A DNA stretch of 12,312 nucleotides. It comes from RUG11551 sp045546875 (GTDB lineage Bacteria > Planctomycetota > Planctomycetia > Pirellulales > Thermoguttaceae). The position numbers were made by a program, and so were the translations under genes. Positions 10,401 through 12,312 of this stretch are shown in pieces. The stretch lies in assembly GCA_045546875.1 (NCBI GenBank), contig JAZQDP010000173.1:1-12312 (forward strand). Reading direction: 5' to 3'. Under the pieces are notes generated by a model that was given only the letters and a program-made list of their open reading frames with translations, did no database searches and had not been told where the DNA came from. The stretch's first letter is position 1. Every line of letters begins with the position of its first letter.

Positions 10401-12312
10401 CCGATTCCTGTATAAAGACGGTCAGCTTATCGCCAGTTCCAACGACACCTCCAACGGCTTCCGCCGCATCATGGCGCAGATGTACGATTACGACGGCAAC
10501 AAAGTTGGTCAGGAATTTGTTGTCTTCCTTGAAGAATACACGCATCAGTGCTCGCCGGACGTTGCAATGGACAAGTATGGCAACATCGTCATTACGTGGG
10601 TTGAAGTTTCCGACACTCACGACAGCCATTATAACGACTCCACCCAGGGCGATCAGGAATCCATGACTCTGGATCCTTATGTTGACGGTTCCAATATTAT
10701 GGCGGTTCGTTACAAAGTAACTTATGATAAAGATTACTACGTAACCAACATGGCTCAGTACGGAGACGTCTACCAGGTGGACAACGACGTCCGCGGCGCC
10801 AAGACGAATCCGAAGGTTGCCATCGATTCCGCGACGAGCAATTACGTCATTGTCTGGACAAACGAGGATTTCAGCACCTATCCGGAAACCGTCCTTCGTT
10901 CAGACAACTTCTATCCAGACGGTAGGGTTGATCGCTGCGGCATCTACGCTCGCGTTTACAGCTTTACGACCACTGACAACGAGCCGAAGGCGCTTAATGC
11001 CATGGAAAATTATGCTGCCGACAGCTCTTATTACAACAAGCCGTTCCTGGTGAACATCGCAGATACGGTCGGTCAAAGCAATCCGTCTGTAGCGATGGAA
11101 AATGGCAACCTGCTTGTAGTTTGGCAGAATGCATCGACCAAGACAACCATTAACGGTCGAGCGTTCCAGCTGGATGCAGGAGGACGCGTTACCGCTATCA
11201 ACGATCAGGTTACGATTAGCGAAAATGAACGTTATAGCAAGTACACGCCCAGCGTTGATATGGACACCTTGGGGAATGCTGTTGTTACTTATTCCAGCAA
11301 TCTCCAGGATGGAAGCGAACAGGGTATTTACGCCAGAACGTTCAAAGTCGATTCCAGTGGCAAACAGACTCTCAAGGGGCTGTCTCAACCAGAATTCCGC
11401 GTTAACAATACGACGTATGACACTCAGTTTGAACCGGTTGTCGGATTGGGCGACGATGGTCGCTGCGTGATCTCCTGGGTTTCTTACGGACATGAAGTTT
11501 CGGACTACGACGCTTCAGAAGTTTCCCGTTTCAGCTACGGCGTGTTTGCGAAGTGGTATGACGACGTGTTCAGCAACGCTGCTGCAATGCAGAACCAGAA
11601 GGACGTTCAGATCAACTCCCTTATTTATGGAAGCCAGTTCCAGCAGGATATCTCAGTCAATGATAAAGGCGAATGCGTCTTTACCTGGACAGGACCTGGA
11701 GATCTTAGCCGTAACTATCCGGGAGCCACAGCTGCCGGCGAAGGCGGCGAGGGTTCTTCTGGCAGTTTGACCAATATCCACGACAACCTGGTCAACGGTT
11801 CGGATCTGTCCGGCGTTTCCAATCACGTTTCCGTTTTGGACTACTCCGACATTTATCGTCGTCGATTCCTCCGAACGGCAAGCAGCCCGTCTTCATTGTC
11901 TCCTGGTTTTGTCAATGGCGAAGGCACTGGTACGATCAAGCAGAACGAAGAGATCGACGATGACGTCAACAAGACGGTCATCTTCTCGGTTGCTGATGGA
12001 ACGTGGACAATGGTTCAGGACGATGGAGATCCTCAGCAGATCAACTCCAAGATTCTGGACGTTGACGGCAACGGCTCTGATGTAACGTTGTACGGTTCTG
12101 CGGGCGCGGACAGCGTCAGATTCCTGACGACAACTCGCAATGGCAAGACTGTAGACGCGGTTGAAATGACCAACTCGCTTGGACAGAAGATTACGCTGTA
12201 CAACTTCAGCAAAGTCAACGTTGTCGGGCGCGGCGGAAACGATTCCGTTACATTTGGAAACGAGAAGGGAACCGAATCCCGCAAGTTCGCTGCGACTGGT
12301 TCTTCAGCAACC
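1483..12312 (+). CDS. Giant modular exported/surface protein, LEPR-XLL-type N-terminus, 3' partial
   Basis: One frame runs 3610 codons from ATG to the window edge with no stop; the true C-terminus is outside. Residues 1-35 are basic and lack a long hydrophobic core. Then comes L-E-A-R-E-L-L (36-42), a near match to the LE[PD]RxLL motif at the start of giant planctomycete-type proteins, whose role is thought to be export or processing. The remainder is acidic, rich in Asp, Asn, Thr and Tyr, with only about ten Cys, typical of extracellular proteins. Visible modules: 21 diverged two-part repeats, two Big_5/SbsA-like Ig domains (1557-1716 and 2591-2898), diverged beta-helix-beta modules in three blocks, acidic linkers (about 807-845 and 1092-1113), an Asp-rich loop (2152-2182) and an RTX-like C-terminal region from about 3490. 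No enzyme active site is recognisable. Likely an adhesin, matrix or cell-surface component; ligand unknown. It could also be a secreted scaffold. Confidence 0.9.
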   Translation, partial: MTMFRFSSMKQVLSGFFTKKDKKDNRKERHLVVDALEARELLTVTPASTASFYVNELPIYETSSDIIEQIQNLRDNNLSVDYDMGGDDDGDLVVAWERPDVIYTTKEGETSQFQPVIDNTTLSPSLDWNIYARYLTNETQRLYLDYDAFNTGTYSNIGLFYGQMQNLDPNGMVEDPTVDTKIASGLVYKISFTSQAQPLTPNQDSINARFSIYAYDSTGQSTVSTFTFNEEYAKTLSIDATTDKDVLNYTNSMETNAAELQAKLRGLGQTQGKYLNDCVVKAISPTEFYVYVYSEDIQATWDGSKWVYTGVPNLAIYQENPEGNDASGFEVSADISIVSAPSLYNNIKVDPSRPLDSADNIQKAFDAKKSTNISAPIFMPAPDRINAQRRDILEGPATESDMLISGGVYPEVLVVPVYGLTDADGNSLDGYVYDITFVGSSSYINHPLLTALASDGTDSLSDEAILKVVTVKESSSEFRVNSLEEADPADSDDPFKEVTYYNQLNPAVAMDADGDFVITWQSEVSNVLVRGSYTDIYAKTYSARSYINDHSYLNDAYVEDESEKMWPSDMMVNTVDTYTYIEVDPDNLDQNYYQKNSKTKYIQSVVETSKEFRVNTSTTNAQRNPDVAMDLDGNFVIVWDSEGQTISYFNGVYMQRYDKAGKAVSAETRVDTEVTGASTNPSVSADDNGQFVVTWEYTNNPLMDIQFPYYTFYNHYFNYYYEEDFYYMSEIHAAVYNTIYPTNEEFGLIQEEYVVGATDANGGKDPQAAWSDTGDYIISWTGLETDTDSTGEISSGVYAEQYKVIMTEIPVEQEDDQAVVNPDDDAEAAADGEDTSTEPVTEIKKTVNKVRNVYRVNSATFNINENPTYWDYSQLVGQVGLDADGDVVVTYAGYGPDVSVNSIIPYISGASLSTTNSYTLFLNNMKNLLNTQTQILKAKYGDEPFADLTNFFNPTGRATGTKAGDSFGSITKDKVDEDGTLITFTSKRMQDLLRELRFDEDFNLELTGTYECHGDVNSVIAMVLTNAQLLFQYDPQYETLRQNEVEFHNVQNVVLGALASVLESQFGLLRGESSGVMFTQIDAAVNKLATNAGDGTDDGTTDDTGTTTNTITGVSTDLASSAIIHSDSVVNSKRDGVTAVANIALDVSFNRIWDNISLTVVNKANQQTQVVGVDLFTEAYEDVGDGLYELNTAKAAEAIEKAISAATNVVGTSWRDETNRELDLYEGPVEVRAIDWNELQSRGLMHIDNEATRYSNASMDMEMFRRWYTENAAVLLFETGVTRFENLTFNDILDFINNEDLDDDERQERVDSLPVIFEIVFQGGVHDLELSMTWENATVRNAEVQTLTLNPNEEGTLYYAIQVNGEPDAFENPSQLLTFDCTDEDSVMASIDRLQGYLVNLGYNPVDVDLVSAPTDDDGETIWGVGEYQIRIGFAGNVGENITMQFYGTFVLPPLTDEGGYDPASYPWLRSGRFRTIQDGGTVNRARFGVSMYYYGDLGTPQTDATINVTPEGSFQIGYLQHELYNSRAMSNQYANSTFNSYSNTNVLVRAFTEATDTAGPKVSGINIDGKRVQQNAEINGEGINYVIVYFNEEMMYYDYRTKFSNSESADWDNSVINPENWQLTKDGTPLQGVITDIYYGMNMSQYILDENGAPLSEFGSNKWEAVIMLDSSLVNGSYEIVANKRLEDVKGNRLNSNGENTDGGDTNFSFNVTTYDAEGPFTGEGTDKNYFEQTLEGDSDFRWSPNAVGINDDGDTVTVWISENDEGIENIYYQIEYAVYDQQSGSYVVDPEKTVKLTLFDETGVDRSIYPGEEHNIQHASVAMGEDGDFIITWSEYNLDSSTGKVSWDVYARRYNLDGTPKDNLPTLLSYEEGINNHESLRVNTSTLGDQMYSSVAISALGNYAITWMSLDYQDISEKINADWDIYAAQYYADGSRRVDEVATQEIIFTSAIYDGSFRIQYTPDQSKYLETDDDIRTTSQITIIPPVGDDAYGKIEFNGVTLDNTPANFALIIKKALQEINIDAVVEPTSYEFYTVKFKSMDGSPIPANLGELAVLPTSLLLSSEGKAINSTVRTKYAADSGEILVNESYMLTPGSAEIQRVSFGTGSNFSNLVSFYFEFDYTDYEGVVHNCKTTQPVVFRPGLLGTAADDNGGDDNDANMSDGDQHLIDNDFDADSDESYHRIDSIIDALGTFKDQFGNSINIASDEDGDASALDRDVFLLGVDNNKNTVTVYFANAVLGYDVSDLRISGVQVEDKKIAVNVTSKEISQGTMGGILANPTAIAIANNPDNYFDLESRHQMFPDIGMDAEGNFVVTWTSYGDAKYGDSSTEANVYARRYDTNGNTICVGLVNTDNLEGTQKWSSVDMDRKGDFVISWTSDYEDNIEIYAKRYAFLKAYYEGEAAASTLDPERDTPASYYTEAYDTNKAGFLIDYKDSPIFFHSGIVDGTFTVENYADLEYKALGGSFIVNTTQLGKQQYSKVAMDANGNFIITWESDDATFNVADKEYSIYAQKYLNNINALSTTDNGKAGNEMSFSHTAVDGHSDRFPSVAMNSDGDWIIAWTCFPERDDTQSEIWHVVNREKPYDDNTSPVITKFQAVSPVEQGDLFTYVYDNDGNRVTDENGNPVFTWADSEQRYSVNDDNEINTVDINGVITSNQPLNNPENPTYVYDDTTQKLDIYQQDGSTTTKDVTVTDDLPYEDFTSNGLLNYIFTNDEDTGQKEYAFTDTKDSYLDIGNGKIYNSEYKTQDMDYLISKDYALDENGEQVVALIVGFSEEMSHTGASSVLNPSNWNIYRTDIEGNKILVPIQDIVDREDSMFSVGDDGKNEIVIYIKPGDDGLPALEPGYTYEFIGSTNMEDLNKNPLDGSYSKWDYGKTNGQVGGTESTDFEMAVDVGIPSSLDSGNVSEDPNKFEAADLKGDTLVNYNNQEGIQENSAVAMDQYGNYVVVWETDWIPEDRDGDYQNNPALNRFLYKDGQLIASSNDTSNGFRRIMAQMYDYDGNKVGQEFVVFLEEYTHQCSPDVAMDKYGNIVITWVEVSDTHDSHYNDSTQGDQESMTLDPYVDGSNIMAVRYKVTYDKDYYVTNMAQYGDVYQVDNDVRGAKTNPKVAIDSATSNYVIVWTNEDFSTYPETVLRSDNFYPDGRVDRCGIYARVYSFTTTDNEPKALNAMENYAADSSYYNKPFLVNIADTVGQSNPSVAMENGNLLVVWQNASTKTTINGRAFQLDAGGRVTAINDQVTISENERYSKYTPSVDMDTLGNAVVTYSSNLQDGSEQGIYARTFKVDSSGKQTLKGLSQPEFRVNNTTYDTQFEPVVGLGDDGRCVISWVSYGHEVSDYDASEVSRFSYGVFAKWYDDVFSNAAAMQNQKDVQINSLIYGSQFQQDISVNDKGECVFTWTGPGDLSRNYPGATAAGEGGEGSSGSLTNIHDNLVNGSDLSGVSNHVSVLDYSDIYRRRFLRTASSPSSLSPGFVNGEGTGTIKQNEEIDDDVNKTVIFSVADGTWTMVQDDGDPQQINSKILDVDGNGSDVTLYGSAGADSVRFLTTTRNGKTVDAVEMTNSLGQKITLYNFSKVNVVGRGGNDSVTFGNEKGTESRKFAATGSSAT
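1588..1608 (+). other. LEPR-XLL-like N-terminal motif
   Basis: Residues 36-42 read L-E-A-R-E-L-L, preceded by a Lys/Arg-rich stretch (19-30) and a short hydrophobic run L-V-V-D-A-L. Only the Pro of LEPRxLL differs (Ala here). The motif's position, about 35 residues from the start and just before the first beta-rich module, is as expected for this family of giant proteins. It is the strongest taxonomic clue in the window. Confidence 0.65.
1723..1860 (+). repeat. Repeat unit 1 of the giant protein (isolated, degenerate)
   Basis: Residues 81-126 hold an early, degenerate copy of the two-part repeat: D-x-x-G-D-L-V-V-A-W ending at W96, then, after an insert of about 27 residues, W-N-I-Y-A-R-Y (just beyond the given end). 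It is separated from unit 2 by roughly 350 residues of other modules. Confidence 0.5.
2032..2850 (+). other. Block A of diverged beta-helix-beta modules
   Basis: About 270 residues between repeat units 1 and 2. Two weak copies can be traced of a module with two beta strands, a helix rich in Ala/Leu, then two strands. The first has its helix at N-A-A-E-L-Q-A-K-L-R-G-L-G and a closing strand at E-F-Y-V-Y-V-Y. The second has N-I-Q-K-A-F-D-A-K and closes with Y-V-Y-D-I-T-F-V-G. The layout recalls the 'VQTLxF..GTFTLTFNG..VQAALEAL..' module common in giant planctomycete proteins, from memory and without a database check. Confidence 0.35.
2911..4308 (+). repeat. Repeat units 2-6 of the giant protein
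   Basis: Five copies of the two-part repeat, with the core aromatic at W520, W639, W695, W780 and Y891. Units 2 and 3 start with E-F-R-V-N and have V-A-M-D-x-D-G-[DN]-F-V-I-[TV]-W, so they are the closest copies to consensus. The second strand reads I-Y-A-K-T-Y, V-Y-M-Q-R-Y, I-H-A-A-V-Y, V-Y-A-E-Q-Y and I-L-K-A-K-Y. Unit 4 carries a long aromatic insert between its two parts, and an acidic Pro/Glu/Asp linker (residues about 807-845) separates units 5 and 6. Codon choice here leans to CCA, ACA and GCA more than further downstream. Confidence 0.75.
4400..5838 (+). other. Block B of diverged beta-helix-beta modules
   Basis: About 480 residues between repeat units 6 and 7. I trace up to four diverged copies of the beta-helix-beta module. 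The clearest lies at 5509-5838: it opens E-V-Q-T-L-T-L, has an x-x-N-G-E turn, a helix around S-V-M-A-S-I-D-R-L, then L-G-Y-N-P-V-D-V-D-L-V, and closes with Y-Q-I-R-I-G-F-A-G. Another has its helix at A-A-E-A-I-E-K-A-I. A Gly/Asp/Thr low-complexity linker (4756-4824, residues 1092-1114) splits the block. No catalytic motif is visible. Confidence 0.4.
5980..6150 (+). repeat. Repeat unit 7 of the giant protein (degenerate)
   Basis: Residues 1500-1556 fit the repeat with Tyr in place of the core Trp: A-T-I-N-V-T-P-E-G-S-F-Q-I-G-Y ending at Y1519, then V-L-V-R-A-F in the second-strand position. It abuts the first Ig-like domain. This is one of the weakest units, and I found it only after seeing the pattern of the others. 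Confidence 0.4.
6151..6630 (+). other. Big_5/SbsA-like Ig domain 1
   Basis: Residues 1557-1716. It opens D-T-A-G-P-K-V-S-G-I and has the family-typical V-I-V-Y-F-N-E-E-M core (1587-1595). Then come N-P-E-N-W-Q-L (1618-1624), a beta hairpin, and the closing 'G-S-Y-E-I-V-A-N ... L-E-D-V-K-G-N-R-L' segment that matches the 'l.D.aGN.l' end of SbsA/Big_5 domains. These Ig-like folds act as spacers or surface-display modules and have no enzymatic role. Confidence 0.65.
6691..7320 (+). repeat. Repeat units 8-10 of the giant protein
   Basis: Three consecutive copies spaced 74 residues apart (core Trp at 1761, 1835 and 1909). Cores read D-D-G-D-T-V-T-V-W, E-D-G-D-F-I-I-T-W and A-L-G-N-Y-A-I-T-W. Second strands read E-Y-A-V-Y-D, V-Y-A-R-R-Y and I-Y-A-A-Q-Y. 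A new unit lead-in, S-L-R-V-N-T, precedes unit 10. Confidence 0.75.
7312..8289 (+). other. Block C of diverged beta-helix-beta modules
   Basis: About 325 residues between repeat units 10 and 11. Two module copies are traceable. The first opens T-Q-E-I-I-F-T, has F-R-I-Q-Y and a helix at A-L-I-I-K-K-A-L-Q-E-I, and closes with Y-T-V-K-F. The second opens E-I-Q-R-V-S-F-G, with F-Y-F-E-F and a helix at R-I-D-S-I-I-D-A-L-G, and closes with N-T-V-T-V-Y-F-A-N. The second copy carries the Asp-rich loop at 7936-8028. Confidence 0.4.
7936..8028 (+). other. Asp-rich loop of the giant protein
   Basis: Residues 2152-2182 contain 12 Asp in 31 positions, with Asn and Gly filling most of the first half and alternating D-x-D-x-D in the second half. 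Such spacing is common in calcium-binding loops of secreted proteins, but no canonical EF-hand or RTX nonapeptide is seen. It lies inside the second module of block C. Confidence 0.5.
8353..9252 (+). repeat. Repeat units 11-14 of the giant protein
   Basis: Four copies with core Trp at 2319, 2379, 2496 and 2565. Cores read D-A-E-G-N-F-V-V-T-W, D-R-K-G-D-F-V-I-S-W, D-A-N-G-N-F-I-I-T-W and N-S-D-G-D-W-I-I-A-W. Second strands read V-Y-A-R-R-Y, I-Y-A-K-R-Y, I-Y-A-Q-K-Y and a degenerate I-W-H-V-V. Unit 14 abuts the second Ig-like domain. Confidence 0.75.
9253..10176 (+). other. Big_5/SbsA-like Ig domain 2, with a large insert
   Basis: Residues 2591-2898. The opening T-S-P-V-I-T-K-F parallels domain 1, but an Asp/Asn-rich stretch of roughly 150 residues (about 2605-2755) is inserted before the I-V-G-F-S-E-E-M core (2774-2781), the N-P-S-N-W-N-I-Y strand (2791-2798) and the closing M-E-D-L-N-K-N-P-L segment. 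The insert has beta-rich, Y-D-N-D-G-N-type turns and no recognised fold. Confidence 0.55.
10228..11880 (+). repeat. Repeat units 15-21 of the giant protein (uninterrupted seven)
   Basis: Seven consecutive copies with core aromatics at W2953, W3039, W3125, W3214, Y3270, W3332 and W3402, spaced 56-89 residues apart with no other module between them. Lead-ins include T-L-V-N, Q-V-D-N, F-L-V-N, E-F-R-V-N and V-Q-I-N. Second strands include I-M-A-V-R-Y, I-Y-A-R-V-Y, I-Y-A-R-T-F, V-F-A-K-W-Y and I-Y-R-R-R-F. With four predicted strands per unit, this stretch could form a single closed seven-bladed propeller. Confidence 0.7.
11956..12312 (+). other. Start of RTX-like Gly/Asp C-terminal region (continues off window)
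   Basis: From residue about 3492 the sequence changes to short beta strands with Gly/Asp turns. G-S-A-G-A-D-S-V (3538-3545) and G-R-G-G-N-D-S-V (3582-3589) resemble GGxGxDxL calcium-binding nonapeptides, about 44 residues apart. This widely spaced form is common at the C-terminal ends of large secreted proteins. More copies, and any anchor or sorting signal, would lie past the window edge. Confidence 0.5.

Noticed and set aside
1483..12312. Tandem DNA repeat array
   Set aside because: The repetition is visible only at protein level; unit lengths vary from 56 residues upward and no nucleotide period is kept.
11956..12312. Dockerin, PEP-CTERM or LPXTG-type C-terminal anchor
   Set aside because: The protein is still open at the window edge, so the true C-terminus cannot be seen.

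Overview
The window holds two divergent protein genes and nothing else that looks coding. On the minus strand (81-1016) is a complete 311-residue secreted protein of the TraB/GumN (TIKI-like) family. On the plus strand a single reading frame starts at 1483 and stays open to the last base (12312). It gives at least 3610 codons of one giant, probably exported or surface-displayed protein. I read this frame line by line and found no stop and no frameshift. A 466-base AT-rich intergenic region separates the two starts. It carries a plausible promoter for the giant gene and two inverted repeats. I see no RNA gene, CRISPR array, insertion sequence or tandem DNA repeat.

The source is most likely a planctomycete or a related PVC-group bacterium; this is inference. 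The main pointer is the N-terminus of the giant protein: it has no normal Sec signal peptide, but a Lys/Arg-rich stretch leads into L-E-A-R-E-L-L. This closely matches the LE[PD]RxLL ('LEPR-XLL') motif near the start of giant proteins from Planctomycetes and some other marine or environmental bacteria. Moderate GC content and very AT-rich intergenic DNA would fit a moderate-GC member. Rank below phylum cannot be read from this window.

The giant protein is modular. I count 21 diverged copies of a two-part repeat: a P-x-V-A-M-D-x-x-G-x-F-V-I-x-W core followed by an I-Y-A-x-R-Y strand, often preceded by E-F-R-V-N. The copies fall into three groups of seven. Each boundary between groups is marked by a Big_5/SbsA-like Ig domain with an F-[NS]-E-E-M core (about 6151-6630 and 9253-10176). 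Groups 1 and 2 are further interrupted by blocks of a second, more diverged beta-helix-beta module (about 2032-2850, 4400-5838 and 7312-8289). Group 3 (10228-11880) is uninterrupted. The window ends just inside a glycine/aspartate-rich, RTX-like C-terminal region. Four-stranded units in sevens suggest three seven-bladed beta-propellers in series, an idea that structure prediction can test directly.

The two genes need not act together. Both products look extracytoplasmic, and the TraB-like protein could act on envelope or secreted proteins, but only the divergent arrangement links them.
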